A DNA stretch of 64,000 bases from Gamsiella multidivaricata (GCF_025024155.1 NW_026251735.1:354093-418092), one strand, 5' to 3'; counted from the first letter of the stretch, positions 33,877 through 45,878 are shown. Notes: generated by a model not told the origin, from the letters alone. Program-made: numbers and translations.

Positions 33877-34368
33877 ATGCGTTTCCTACTGGTCCTCGTT
33901 CTTCCTGTACTCCTCGCATCAATTTTTGGTTTCTGCAGTATGACATCTGCAGCTCCAGTTCCCAATCTGGTCCCAAGACGCAGCCCCGTTATCTCTGCAG
34001 TCCTCGGAAGCCGTCGTGGCCATGGTCTTTCGCTCGGTGTCGGCACTGGTATTAATAACGGTAGTTCACTTCTGAAGATCCATCGGCCAAGTTTTCGTCG
34101 CTCTGATGAAGAGGAGGAGCAGTCCACCCAACATACTGCAATGAACAAGCGCTCAACATCCTCGCTTGCAGCCAAAGATAAGAAGAAAACAATGAAGCGC
34201 CGCCTGCACCGAGGGGATGCCAAGCCTTTGCCATGGAAACCCTCGCCGTCTTCGAAAGGGATGAGCCGACGGCGTCAGATGGATACGCAGTACGTCCCAG
34301 GTGGAAATGGTAGTGGAGGGCAATATGATAAGGGCATGCCTTATGGACGCTCGCTTCCCTTTGCATGA
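33877..34368 (+). CDS. Secreted peptide precursor A (novel family)
   Basis: Single exon, 163 residues. A signal peptide (LLVLVLPVLLASIFGFC, cleavage near SAA-P) is followed by a basic pro-region with many dibasic sites (PRR, FRR, KR, KKK, KRR). After RRR comes a C-terminal tail starting QMDTQYVPGGNGSGG and ending PYGRSLPFA. No cysteines occur in the tail. The downstream gene at 34842 has the same architecture and a matching tail, so the two are tandem paralogs. Inference: a prepropeptide cut by a Kex2-like protease to free a Gly-rich peptide of about 30 residues beginning with Gln. No known hormone or pheromone family is recognised. A TATA box sits upstream. Confidence 0.7.
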   Translation: MRFLLVLVLPVLLASIFGFCSMTSAAPVPNLVPRRSPVISAVLGSRRGHGLSLGVGTGINNGSSLLKIHRPSFRRSDEEEEQSTQHTAMNKRSTSSLAAKDKKKTMKRRLHRGDAKPLPWKPSPSSKGMSRRRQMDTQYVPGGNGSGGQYDKGMPYGRSLPFA

Positions 34369-34841
34369 TAACACTACATGTATGATTTGCAGGCAATAAA
34401 AAGAAGCTCGTCTTTCACACCTGTGCGTTTTCTGGAGCGGCAGCGATTAATCTGGTCCGTGCAAAAGAACTGTATTGCCGCTTTTCTGCTCTCTTCAGCT
34501 TGTGCTCGCACGGCTCTTGACACTCTCTCGGCCATTTATTCTTTGGTTCTTTAGCCAGTCTACCCCGTTTTTAAAAGATTATGCCCATGCAGATGAACCA
34601 GTTCATTTCGACATGATTCTCTTTTACGATAGCACTGCGTACTGTATGCCTATCCAAGGGGGTTCATACCGACCAGCGATCATATCCATCTGCACCATGC
34701 GGTCGTCCGTCTTCCCCTCTCTCGTCTAGAGCCACCACATTCCAGCCAAATTGAAAACCTGTAGCAATATGAATCCACAATTAATGGTGATGAGTTTATT
34801 TTACAAGGAACATTTTTAATATCCAACCACCAACACAACCA

Positions 34842-35210
34842 ATGCAACGCCAACACTGCTTGCGACGGCCCACAACGGTCCTATCCTTGACTTTGTGCTT
34901 CTTCGCACTGCTCGTTACCACGCCTTGGGTGCATTCCCGCAGCACCCCTTTTGCAACGGTCTCGATTGCATACGCCTCCACCGTCTTTGGTCCAATGCAT
35001 GCTGGATCCACGCCCGTAGTCGTTGATGTCGGGCTTAAGGAGTACGACGACTTCATGGGCGACGATATCAGAACTGGTGTTGTCAAGAACGAGAGATCAA
35101 TTACGGGGCAAAGACAAAGGAACCGTCAAATTCGACGGCAGGTCCATGTCCCTGGGCAAGGCACGGGTGTAGGAGGAGATTACAATAAGCATGATCCTTA
35201 TGGCCGGTGA
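34842..35210 (+). CDS. Secreted peptide precursor B (paralog of A)
   Basis: Single exon, 122 residues. The signal segment is VLSLTLCFFALLVTTPWVHS. The middle part (TVSIAYASTVFGPMHAGSTP, VVVDVGLKEYDDFMGDD) is not shared with precursor A. After RQRNRQIRR the tail QVHVPGQGTG...PYGR ends the protein exactly at PYGR. The tail aligns with A as VPG-(Gly-rich)-GG-x-Y-x-K-x2-PYGR with one gap. The 473 bp between the two genes contains no other ORF of note. Conservation concentrated in the tail after a dibasic site, with divergent pro-regions, is the usual mark of a processed peptide. Function unknown. Confidence 0.68.
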   Translation: MQRQHCLRRPTTVLSLTLCFFALLVTTPWVHSRSTPFATVSIAYASTVFGPMHAGSTPVVVDVGLKEYDDFMGDDIRTGVVKNERSITGQRQRNRQIRRQVHVPGQGTGVGGDYNKHDPYGR

Positions 35211-35443
35211 ACAGAGGCTCGAGGGTTGAAGCTTGAAATAAATCGCTGCTGGTATTTCTCTGCAGACCCTCTCACATGTTCAATACAGGTCGATTGCTCT
35301 CTGGTTTGTCGCCTGTTTGCGCGGCAGTCCTACTACAGATCGGTTCCTGAATTCGTAATATCGATTGAGCGGCGATGGTTCCACACGCGCTCTCATTGTG
35401 CCGCCGAAGAGTCTTTCTCCGGCCGGACTATTCCCTCATCCCC

Positions 35444-35521
35444 ATTCTTCATCCCCATTCTTCATCCCTATTCCTCTCCCTCATCTCTCATCTCTCATCC
35501 CTCATCCCTCATCCTTCATCA
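35444..35521 (+). repeat. CT-rich TCATCCC-type tandem repeat
   Basis: Irregular 7-15 bp units (TTCATCCCCAT, CTCATCC) form a pyrimidine tract about 90 bp upstream of the monooxygenase ATG. It is probably part of its promoter. Confidence 0.75.
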
Positions 35522-35613
35522 CTTAACCTTCATTCTCCCTACTTTTGTACCCTGCTTGTCTCTTTCGGTCCTTCTGTAGGCACACATTTCTCCCTTCTCT
35601 CTTTATCACTAAA

Positions 35614-37656
35614 ATGTCTACAACCATCCCCACCACTGCCTCCTCTGTTCCCCAGCCGACAAAGGCAAAGGTCCTGATCGTCGGCGCAGGCATCGGAGGT
35701 CTAGTCCTCGGAGCACTCCTTCAGAAAGCCGGAATTGAATTCGAAATCTTTGAACGCGCAAAGAAGATCGTTCCCCTGGGTATGCTCCAGCATGAACACA
35801 AGGAAGAGTACAACTACTCCTATGTAGCATGAAATGATTTGCTATCCATGTCCTGTACTCATCTCTCGTTTTCTTATCTACTTGCACGCGACAAAACAAA
35901 GGCTCTGCTATCTCGTTGGGCGCAAATGTCATGTACTTCTTTGAGCAGCTGGGTATTGCAGACGAGATCAAGGCCAACTCTAAATATGTGAAGGAAGGCT
36001 TCCAATACCACGACGACATGCAGCAGACCGGTCGCTATGTTTACGCCTACAGTTTCGAGAGGTATGATCTTCACAACGACTATTCACAGTACTTGCCATG
36101 CCGCAGTCCACGCGTCTCATTTAATTAAAGTTTTTTTTTTACCTTCGTAAACAAAAAGATACGGCCATTACTCTCATATCATCCCTCGCCCGATCGTCTA
36201 CGACATTATTATGCGTCTGGTTCCCAAAGAAAAGATCCATTTTGGGGTCAAGGTGACTTCGCTCCTCCAGGACATGAATGGTGTGATGATTCGCACCTCT
36301 GACAACCAAACCCATCAAGGAGACATCCTCGTCGGAGCTGATGGTGCCCATAGTGCTGTCCGCCAAAGCTTATACCAGCAACTAGATCAGAAGGGATTGC
36401 TGCCGGCCTCGGATAAGGAACATTTGCCATTCACTAATGTCTGTTTAGTCGGAACAACGGAGCCTTTAGATGTTAAAAAGTACAAGTTCTTGGATCAGGA
36501 GGAATGCTACTTTGTTGGAATTATTGCCAGAAACATACCCTACACTGTAAACAACATCTTTTGTCTTTCTGTTTCTTGCTATGTGTTTAGACATTGTACG
36601 CACAATGTATTCTATTCTAGTAGCTAACAATATCCGCCTTTTTTCGTTAAAACAGTGGGTCCTCTTCAGCACGAATGACTATCGCATCTGCTGGATGGCG
36701 ATCGAGCATCTGGACAAGAAAAGCACCAAGGATGATGAGAGCTTTCAGAACTCCGAATGGGGTCCTGAGGCAGCGGAAGCCATGTGCAAGGAGGTCCGCG
36801 ACTTCCCTCTGCCTCATGGTTTGATCCTGGGTGACCTCATTGACCAGACACCCAAAGAACTGATCTCCAAGGTCATGCTTGAGGAGAAGCTTTTCGAGAC
36901 CTGGAACGGAGGTAATTTGTCAACGGCATATGCATGTTTAGCCGTGCGTGAATGCAATTTCGTTGCGGTTCGTGAAGGTACTCACCTTACTTGTTTTCAG
37001 GACGCACTGTTCTTATCGGCGATGCCTGTCATAAGATGCACCCCGCTGCAGGTCTGGGAGCAGTGAGCGCGATTCATGATGCGGTCGTGTTGGCAAGTCG
37101 CCTTTATGAGCTGCCATCGACCGAGCAGCAAGATATCGAGAAAGTGCTTAGGGACTACAGGGATGAGAGATACCCGCTAGCTGTCAAATCGTACGAGTCC
37201 AGCAAGAGCATGTCCAAAATGGTTGCTCAGGTATTGGGCAAATATCACCGACACACACACACACACACAGCGCTACTTCGCATGGAATCCATCCCAGCCC
37301 ACTAACCCCCGTAAATACTTTCAATCGATTCCATTTATGATTGATAGAACTGGGTCAACGTTTTGTTCCGTAAGATCATGAGCATTATGCCGTTGTTCCT
37401 GTGGTTCAAGGTCCTGGACGCCATGATGGGATACCGTCCTCAGGCTACTTTCCTCCCTCTGATCCCTGACCGAGGTACAATTAAGCCTCACATGCAGACC
37501 AGCCTGGAACTCGCCGCAAAGTACTCTCAATCTGCTCAGCAGACGGACGAGAAGACTAAAACGGCGGCTGCTACGACTGCGCCCACTGTGACTACTGCGC
37601 CCACTGTTGGCACAACAACAGCTGATGTTCCAGCTCAAGCTGCCAGAATTGTATGA
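35614..37656 (+). CDS. FAD-dependent monooxygenase (group A flavoprotein hydroxylase-like)
   Basis: Six exons: 35614-35779, 35902-36061, 36159-36546, 36656-36911, 37001-37230 and 37348-37656, all in phase, 502 residues. The Rossmann motif VLIVGAGIGGL (GxGxxG at residues 24-29) is followed by the acidic strand end (FEIFERA). The middle DG motif is GDILVGADGAHSAVR, and the FAD ribityl-binding GD motif is VLIGDACHKMHPAAGLGA. A Thr/Pro/Ala-rich C-terminal tail (TTAPTVTTAPTVGTTT) is unusual. Family knowledge: such enzymes hydroxylate or epoxidise aromatic/lipid substrates using NAD(P)H and O2. The substrate is unknown and no biosynthetic partner genes adjoin. The intron before exon 6 carries a CA microsatellite (37253-37268). 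Confidence 0.88.
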
Positions 37657-37808
37657 ACGTCTATGTCAGGGCCTTCTATCAACTATATCCCTCTTATTTC
37701 GATTCACTGACTTAGAACACTCAAATAAACACCATCATGAATCAACTACAAAAGAAAAACCTGCATCCCTGAGCGAAAAAAAAAGTAACCTGCTAAGGGA
37801 GCATTATT

Positions 37809-40475
37809 TTATTTCTTCCACTTCTGCATTCTCTCTCTCGCCTGATGGAATGGCTCCATCTCCAGTGGAATCTCCAACGGATTCGACACAAACGCCGGTC
37901 TCTGGCCCGGTCTCAAAGCCATCGCCTCCTCCTGCTTCTTCCGATCTCTCAAATACTCCTCCTCATCCTCGCGTCGATTAAATGGATACCCAAAGATCCA
38001 CTCATCAACATCAACAATCTTCGGCCGACGGTACTGTCTCAGATCCTTTCGACGACTCTTTGCATCAACCTTCGACAAGCGGGCTGTGAGTTCTGCACGC
38101 TGGCGTTGACAGCCCATGGCGATAATCTTGTTCTCCATCCCCATCATCATAGTCTGTAGGATTCGATAAGCAGCAGGCGAGAGAGGAATGGGATCGTTTT
38201 TGACCATCGGGACAAAGAGTTGGGCGAGGTAGGTGTTCACTTGGTAATAGTCTGTCAGTGTGGGTTCGTCGAGTTTAGAGGACGATGAGTCGGGTGAGGG
38301 CCCTGTTTCAGGTGCGGTCGCACTCGCACTCGCACTCGCAGTAGAAAGAGCAGAGGACGAGGACGATGATGATGAAGACGGAGCCCCTGTTGCTACTGCA
38401 GTAGAGGGCGCAGAGGATGAAGCTGTTGGCGAAGACAGCCCTACTGCTGCAACGGGCGCGGAGGACGAAGATAGGGACGAAGAAAACAGCGCGGCTGTAG
38501 AAGAAGACGCTGTTAATGATTGAGCGCCTGGGGCTGAAGCGGCAACTGGCTGCGTGCTGGACAACGCGGAGCTCAAATGCGTTTGCTCCCCGCGCGAAGT
38601 ATTCGGGTCCATCAGCTGAGCTGCGGGAGAAGATGCTGTCGAGGACGGCCCGGAATCCCCGTTAGTAGATTGGAATCGAACGTCCTGCGTCTGATCCCTC
38701 GGGCTCTGCGCTTCCACAGATGCATTGAGTGGCTGATACACACGATCAGGGTCCTGCGGTCGCATTATCAATCCACTGCCTCCTTTATCCGAATGTAATT
38801 CAGTGGTATCCCTATCCGATTGCTTACCATTCCTTGTTTCCAGTGCCTTCCACTTCTCTGCCCTGACGCGGTCCAACATTCTCTTCGACGCCAATTCGAA
38901 ACCCTAAAAAGGATCCCAGGAAAATCATCACTCGTTAGTGCTTTTTCTGCGACCACTAAAAGACGATTGTTTCTTCCGCGCTCACAAATAAAATTGACCG
39001 CAGATCATTACCCGTTGATAATAGATATCCATCCTCAAGTCCGCCGTATTAACCTCTATTGCCTTGAACAGCTTTTTCGCGTATTCAAACTTCTTGATCG
39101 AGAAAAAATCCCGAGTAATGAACGGACTCTGCGGCGCATACCAAGCATCCGGTAGCGGGTTCGGCATCGTCCCATATGTAGTCGTTTCCACGCGATTCTC
39201 AGGTGTCTTATACTCTTCGTAAGGGAATGCTTCCTGAAGATAAGGATATTCCATAACTGGAGGATCCAGCAACCATGGATTGCCATCTTTGTCGAGAAGG
39301 CGTGGCCCGTACTGCTTGTTGATCGATTTGGATCGCTTTGCCGGTCTCTCGTCGTCATCATCGTCATCATCACCGCTCTTATCAGCATTGTCATCACCAA
39401 CAGGAGAAAGAGAGTTCGGATCCATGAAGAGTCGTAGCCAGGCCTTGGGTTTCCGAGGCCTGTATTTCCCGCGTCTCTTTAGACCGAGACGTGTTGACCT
39501 CTCTCGAGGTCGTCGCTTATTAGATGAATTAGCGTCCTCTACCTGCCGAACCTCTATGTTGTTTGAAGGCGCTGTGGAAGTGATATCTGCTGAGGCAGAA
39601 GCAGCACCTATTCGGACAGAAGTAACACGTACTGGGACAGGATTAGCTCCTTTTCGGGCAAGAGTATCGACCTCAAAATCTCTGACATAAGGCCGTCCAT
39701 GACTTCGCTTACCGGATGAATTGTCCTCCTGTGCCATCCTGTCTTGTGCGTTGTTTGACATATTTGTTAAAGTGGTTTTTGCTGGAGCGGGAATGGTCGC
39801 TACTGGGACAGGAGCGGTATCCGATGGCATAAGAGCAGTAGTGACTGCAACCGGAGCAGTAGTTGGCACCAAAAGATTGGCGCGGATGGACACCCTTGGC
39901 TTCTTTGGCTTCTTGACAGTGGAGGGATTAGGTATGGGATCGACGAGATAGCTCTCACCCTCATGGGGGGGATACCTGTTGTTCCGTAGAGTTGCTTTCG
40001 CTGCCCCTTGTTGAACTGATGACGGTAATATTGTCCTGAGCGGCTTGGGCTGATTTCTGTCGGGATCCCGACCTTGACCGATTGCTGTTTCCTGCGGTTG
40101 CCATAAAGCAGGAAAACACTCGTCTATGCTAGTTAGTGCTTCTGATTCTGCAGAGCTGCCTTGTGTCCATGACGCTTTCTCGTTGCCTTCTGTCCATAAT
40201 GATGTTATGCCGTTTTCATGCGGGGTTGGATTCACGGGCAATAACTGAGTATCGTTATTAGATGGAGTCGGGTGCGCGGACAGCCACGCGTTGTTAAGGT
40301 TGTTGCTAGGCAGTTGAAATGAGCTAAATGAACTAGTGTTCTGGGCCCCTGCGGTACCCAATGGTATTGGCGGGCATGCTGAAGGCTGTGCTTGGCCTAC
40401 TTGTCCTGTTTGGTCTGCTTGTCCTGCTGGCGGCGGCGATCGTTTCTCCATGGCTTCGGCAGGCTGATTCAACAT
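37809..40475 (-). CDS. Unrecognised Ser/Ala-rich, probably nuclear protein
   Basis: Two exons, 39012-40475 and 37809-38903, join in phase (YYQR then GFELASKRMLDRV) to about 852 residues. The start MLNQPAEAMEKRSPPP is chosen over a downstream Met eight residues later. The N-terminal half is low-complexity (Pro/Thr/Asn) with basic clusters (KRRPRERSTRLGLKRRGKYR) and an acidic DDDDDDDERPAKRSK stretch suggesting nuclear localisation. Conserved-looking blocks are PYLQEAFPYEEYKTPENRVE, DAWYAPQSPFITRDFFSIKK and, in the C-terminal half after a long Ser/Ala/Thr tract, YYQVNTYLAQLFVPMVKNDP, DEWIFGYPFNRREDEEEYL and a helical KKQEEAMALRPGQRP. No family assigned. A chromatin or transcription factor subunit is plausible from composition only. 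Confidence 0.75.
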
Positions 40476-40741
40476 AACAGCGATCAAAGTCCGAGGCGGT
40501 GAAGTGCAGGAGGAGTGTGTCCAAAAATGGAAAGAAAGCACCAGCAATGCGGTCACCTTTCCTCAACGAACCTTCTCAGCAGCATGCAAACGAGCTTGCC
40601 CCGCGCCTGACAATCCCTGTCCTTCACTCTTCTCTCCACTTTCATCTCCACCTCAACTATTCCAACTGCAGTATCTGCCTTTCTTTACCCTCCTCCCCTT
40701 CTTTATCTTTTCCTTTCCAAGAACACGAAGGACCTGTCGCG
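40476..40741. promoter_or_regulatory. Divergent promoter, unknown protein / MRX19-like gene
   Basis: 266 bp between two oppositely read genes. The + side is strongly C/T rich (40610-40720). No TATA box seen. Confidence 0.45.
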
Positions 40742-41950
40742 ATGAGGATATTTCTGATCCCGCTGTCGCGGACCACGAAAGCGATGCACTGTCACTCCAC
40801 CATCGCGCCGTCTTCGACCTCGTATCTCAACCGCACAACCACCTGGGCGGGTAAGAAATGGGAGGGGCTGGGACAGGCCAAGCCCGACAGCTTGAAGCAG
40901 AAGCTCTATGGCGCAGGGACACGAATGCTGGAGAAGATCGAGCACCAGGAGACCTTTCTCAAGGAGATCCCGGCCAAGGAAGACGTAAACATTACCACCA
41001 CGGTACCGTAATATCATTGTGCTGCGACTCTGCATTCACAGAAATACGCATTGGTCTCAAAGCTGTCTTTCTGACAATATCGTTTCGAGAATAGGTCCCT
41101 TTCTTATATCCGTCGGCTGTCAAACAAGCCCAGGTGAATGCGGATCTCAAGATGTTGATTGAACAAAGGATACCCTATCACCGCAAGTACATGATATACT
41201 CTGCACTATGGGTCCCTGTTACATCTCTGTTCACGATCGTGCCCTTGATTCCCAACATCCCCTTCTTCTACAATGCCTTTCGGCTCTGGAGCCATTGGAA
41301 AGGTAACGTGCGATGTTGTCTGGATCGGATTGTACATGCGGATGGAAATATCCCGGTTCTCGTTGAAGTGAGCCTAACCCTGGGTTCTTTGTCTCTCTTT
41401 GTCACCTCAATGGGAATTGTGTATAGCATACAATGGCGCGAAACATCTGGGCTTGATGGTCCAGAATGGAACGCTTGAATTTCAACCGAGCGATGTTCTG
41501 AACCTGGGCTTACAGCATGATCCAGATTTTGCGGTCTTCTTCACATCGTCTGGCCAGCTTTCGAAAAAGAGACAAGCACAAAGAAAGTCGACTGAGCAGG
41601 GCGGTCCAAAGGGGCCTGCCATTGCAGAGTCTTCAGGAGAGATCACTCCAACATTAGATACCAACAGGGACGCGGCAGTCAAAGCGTCATCAGCAGCAGA
41701 AACAGACGCCAAAGCATCACACCGCTCAACAACAGATAAGAAGGATGATCCACTGTCCATGACAGACCATGTGGTGCGTGAGGGCTTTGTAACGGACGCA
41801 GAGATTGAAAAGATATGTCAAATATTTGAGCAGGCTCCGCAGATGTCGCGGGAGATCAGACGGGCCCGGCGTCAGGAAGCAGAGAAGTTTGTGAAGGAAA
41901 AGCTCATGGATAATAACAATAACAAGCATAGACAAAGCAAGCAAGACTAG
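40742..41950 (+). CDS. Mitochondrial K+-H+ exchange-related protein (MRX19-like)
   Basis: Three exons, 40742-41002, 41095-41302 and 41427-41950, in phase, 330 residues. The N-terminus MRIFLIPLSRTTKAMHCHST is typical of this family's FLIPLS start, followed by an amphipathic basic region and WAGKKWEGL. The signature region is MIYSALWVPVTSLFTIVPLI, PNIPFFYNAFRLWSHWKA and YNGAKHLGLM, with two adjacent hydrophobic segments. The C-terminal part is Ser/Lys rich with DHVVREGFVTDAEIEKICQ and ends in a basic coil. Family knowledge (PF10173, yeast YDL183C/Mrx19): inner mitochondrial membrane protein implicated in cation/proton exchange and mitoribosome-associated complexes. The precise function is unsettled. 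Confidence 0.82.
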
Positions 41951-42242
41951 GTCGAGGTCTTGCTGAAGTAGAAAGACAAAATAGATATCATTCCCTGAGC
42001 AACAATTCCAACTAGCCAATCGCATGCGCTGCACACTCTTGGTGCTTGAAATGGAAACATAAACAAGGAAAAGCAGTCATTGAATTTTTTTTTTTTTCTT
42101 GCGAAGAAAGTTAACTGCGAGTTGCCCTTTTTTTTGTTTGTCCCTCTGTCCTTCATCCTCATTCCCTCCACCCCGTCTATCGCTTTCCCTGGACCCCAAC
42201 TCACTCTCAGGATAACCAAAGGATTAAAAGGGATCAGACGCC

Positions 42243-44446
42243 ATGACATCCATCTATAACTTCAAGAAGATCACCCCCGTCCCCACGGGCACGGACTTTT
42301 TGGACATTGTCCTCTCCAAGACCCAGCGCAAGACCCCAACGGTAATCCTCTTCTGCCACGCTTCACCATCCTCTTCTAGTGGACTGTAGACACTCAAAAG
42401 GGATGAACTGTATACTTATCTGGTAAACACGTCTGTTAATCGGGCTCGACAATAGGTTATTCATGCCAACTTTGCTATCAGCCGCATCCGTAACTTTTAC
42501 ATGCGTAAGGTCAAGTTCACGCAGGAGAACTTTGACGAGCGTCTGAAGGGCATCCTCGACGAGTTCCCTAAGCTCGATGTAAGTTATTTGAAATAAGCTA
42601 TTGCAGGAAAGCAGAGGCATATATAGACTATCGACTGACCCTTTGCTGCTTTGTTTTCTCCCACCAGGATATCCATCCCTTCTACTCCGATTTGATGAAC
42701 GTCCTTTACGACAAGGATCATTACAAACTCGCTCTGGGTCAGATGAACACTGCTCGCCATTTGATTGACCAGGTCGGCAAAGATTATGTCCGCCTGTTGA
42801 AGTTTGGTGACTCGCTTTACCGCTGCAAGCAGCTCAAGAAGGCAGCTATGGGAAGAATGGCGACCATCATGCGTCGTCAGAAGGACTCACTCGCCTACTT
42901 GGAGCAGGTCCGTCAGCACTTGGCTCGTCTCCCCTCGATCGACCCCAACACCCGCACTCTGCTCGTTTGCGGGTACCCTAACGTTGGAAAGTCATCCTTC
43001 ATGAACAAGATTACTCGTGCGGATGTGGATGTCCAGCCCTATGCCTTTACGACCAAATCACTCTTTGTTGGACACATGGACTACAAGTATTTGCGCTGGC
43101 AGGTCATTGACACCCCCGGTATCTTGGATCACCCTCTCGAGAATCGCAACACCATTGAAATGCAGTCCATTACTGCTCTTGCTCACTTGCGTTGTGCCGT
43201 CCTCTACTTTGTCGACCTTTCTGAGCGCTGCGGATACAGCATCAAGGAGCAGGTAAGAAAATCAATCAATGCGGCGCAGCTCTTGCAATATATTTGATTG
43301 ACTCGAATACTAATTACTATATTCTTTTTTTTTTTTTACCTTTCGTAGGTCTCGCTTTTCCACAGCATCAAACCATTGTTCGCTAACAAGCCTGTGTTGC
43401 TGATCGTAAATAAGATTGATGCCATGACGATCGAGGACATCAGCGTCGAGGACCGTGCACTGTTGGATCAGATTGTCGACAACGACCAGGTCGAGATGCT
43501 CGGCATGTCCTGCTACACCGAGGAGGGTGTTATGAACGTCAAGCAGACCGCTTGCGACCGCCTTTTGCAATCGCGTGTAGATTCCAAGATGAAGGGCCAC
43601 AAGATCAACGATATCCTCAACAAGATCCACCTCACCCGACCTGCTGCTCGCGACGACAACCCCCGTCTCCCCCACATACCCGCTGCAGCCTCCAACAAGT
43701 CCAAGTATGACCCCAATGATCCTGATCGCATCAAGCTGGAGCGCGATCTCGAGGGCGAGAACGGTGGTGCTGGTGTGTTCAATGTGGATCTTAAGAAGAA
43801 ATACTTGCTCGACAACCCAGATTGGAAGTACGACATCATCCCCGAGATCTGGCAGGGCAAGAACGTGGCTGATTTCATTGATGCTGATATTCAGGAGCAG
43901 TTGGATGAGCTCGAGCGCGAGGAGGAGAGGCTCGAGGCCGAGGGCTTCTATAAGTCGGAGGAAGAGGAGATGGATTCTGAGGATGAGGCATTGGAGGCGA
44001 CTGCGAACGCAATTACGGAACGCAACCGTCTGACCCGTATCCAGGCACGTCTGAAGACCACGAAGAACAGACCCATGCTGCCGAAGACGGCGATTAAGCG
44101 CACGGTATCGGACATGTCGGACCATCTGGAGACCTTGGGTCTGGACTCGACCGAGGCTCGGGCCCGCAGCCGGGGTATCAAGCGTGCTCGCTCGTCCAGC
44201 CGAGGCGAGAGCATTGCTCGCAGTGCATCGATGGCGAGACCCGAGACGAGTGTTGTGCGGGACAGGACCATGTCCGGAGTGCGCAACGTCAAGCAGAAGC
44301 TGGAGTCGGAGAAGGTGCGCAAGCTGGCCCAGCGCACACCCAACTTGTTTGCGAAGCGGGGAGAGTCCGACAGAGCTGTGCAGACAAAGATGCCGAAGCA
44401 CTTGTTCTCGAACAAGCGTGGCAACGGCAAGACCGACTGGAGGTAA
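42243..44446 (+). CDS. NOG1: Nucleolar GTP-binding protein Nog1
   Basis: Four exons: 42243-42341, 42456-42578, 42668-43252 and 43349-44446, in phase, 634 residues (yeast Nog1 647). The start is [20 protein letters not shown]. The N-terminal helical domain contains [20 protein letters not shown]. GTPase motifs are G1 GYPNVGKSS (residue ~176), the DTPG switch (~222) and NKID (~290), with the [17 protein letters not shown] signature between. The C-terminal part has [10 protein letters not shown], an acidic/basic coil and the [19 protein letters not shown] nucleolar-binding tail. Role: OBG-HflX family GTPase required for maturation and export of pre-60S ribosomal particles. Coding sequence is GC-biased like RPB2, consistent with high expression. 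Confidence 0.97.
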
Positions 44447-44765
44447 ACAGGACGCCTTCAGACGCTGGGCCTGTTTGTGGTTGGGTATTTTTCGAAATCT
44501 GGCTTGCGGCTGTAATGGTTTATCATTTCTATCATTTTTCTTTATTTCATCTCACATATACGCATTATTTCGCAAAAATAAACATTTTTCATTTCATTAC
44601 ATAACTCCTTTTTGCTTCGTTGTCCCGTTTTGCGTTGAAGGCGAAAATGCAATGATACTCCTAGCAGTTAGCGGAAAGAGTCTTGGTCTCCTGCGGACAG
44701 GAACAACGACGCTTTACCCTTGCTATCTTGTCGCTGGTCTATCTGTGCAAGCACGAATCTTGGCT

Positions 44766-45465
44766 CTAACTGGACATTTGCATGATCTTATGCGTCTTAT
44801 GGGATAGGATCTCCAATGTCTGCGTATCGTCTTTCAACAAGTTCTGTAGATACGCGAGCCCAAGCTGGGTATCATGCAGGGTCTATTCATCAGGCAAACA
44901 GAATCAAGCAGTGTTTAGTCCACACGCGCACACACCATCCACCACTTTTCTGTATCTACAGTAGAGACAAACAAACCTTCGTAATGGCCTCCAACTGGTT
45001 CGGTGGGATCCATGACACCTCACAGCCCCGTCGATTTCCCATCCCTTTGCTCCTATTCTTCAACATCTCAACCTTCGCCCACAGATCCACCATCTTGCCT
45101 CTAAATATCGCCGGGTTTTCCAACAGAGCTAATCCATCTTCAAAACGTATGCCGAGTGAATTTTCGTGAGGCTGAAGGTCTACCCCACGGTTGTTTAGGA
45201 CGTGAATGTATTTCATGAGTCGCAGGAAACGTTGGTTGAGTTGCATATGCCGGACCTTGATGGTTCGGATCCGTTGCTGGGTTCTGATCGAGTGCTCGAG
45301 GTGGAGGTCGTGGAGGGCCGGAGCAAATTCAAGGAGGTACTGGCGTTGGACTTGGACTCGGGATTCTTGAACGGCCATGCGGTCCAAGAGGGCGGTGAAG
45401 CCAACGGCTTTGATTGGAACCATCCTGTTAGGGAGGGGTAGATGTTCGTAGATTAATTATTATTA

Positions 45466-45505
<40 letters not shown>

Positions 45506-45709
45506 AGCGAAAGAAGCACTGTTTGCTCGTGATATGGTTACCATCCAGGATTAGGGCATTTATCGTGAGCATGCTGCCATTCTTCTGGGGTGACACCTGC
45601 GGGTGCCACTTGCTTCTGGACGCAGTCTGGGTTCGCTGCGTCGTAGAAAAAATACTAAACAGTTGCACAGAAATGGCACGCATACGAGCGTAAGATCGAC
45701 ACGTCTACG

Positions 45710-45758
<49 letters not shown>

Positions 45759-45878
45759 CGAACGCAGTAAAATAATGTTTTCAACAAACTTTGAACTGAC
45801 AGTTTGGATGCTGTGGGTCCCACGCATCCATTATCCACTGCAAGCGGTGCCATACGGGAACCGAGGGTGCTATATTGT
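44766..45878 (-). CDS. NUP54: Nucleoporin NUP54/Nup57-type, C-terminal part only
   Basis: Four exons from high to low join in frame: 45790-45878, 45542-45654, 44977-45424 and 44766-44882. They read WHRLQWIMDAWDPQHPNCQF, YFFYDAANPDCVQKQVAP, GVTPEEWQHAHDK, MVPIKAVGFTALLDRMAVQE, then a long coiled coil (RRGCEVSWIPPNQLEAITK) and YLQNLLKDDTQTLEILSHKT, ending MQMSS. This matches the structured part of Nup54 (the Nup62-Nup54-Nup58 channel complex of the nuclear pore). The first exon enters with a split codon, so upstream exons must exist, but no Phe-Gly repeat sequence is found up to the LINE-B copy at 46.7 kb. The gene is either truncated or its FG exon lies beyond the repeats. Introns contain A/T homopolymers of 32-44 nt. 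Confidence 0.75.

Noticed and set aside
43310..44401. 363-codon minus-strand ORF opposite NOG1
   Set aside because: Antisense shadow of the highly conserved, codon-biased NOG1 exon.
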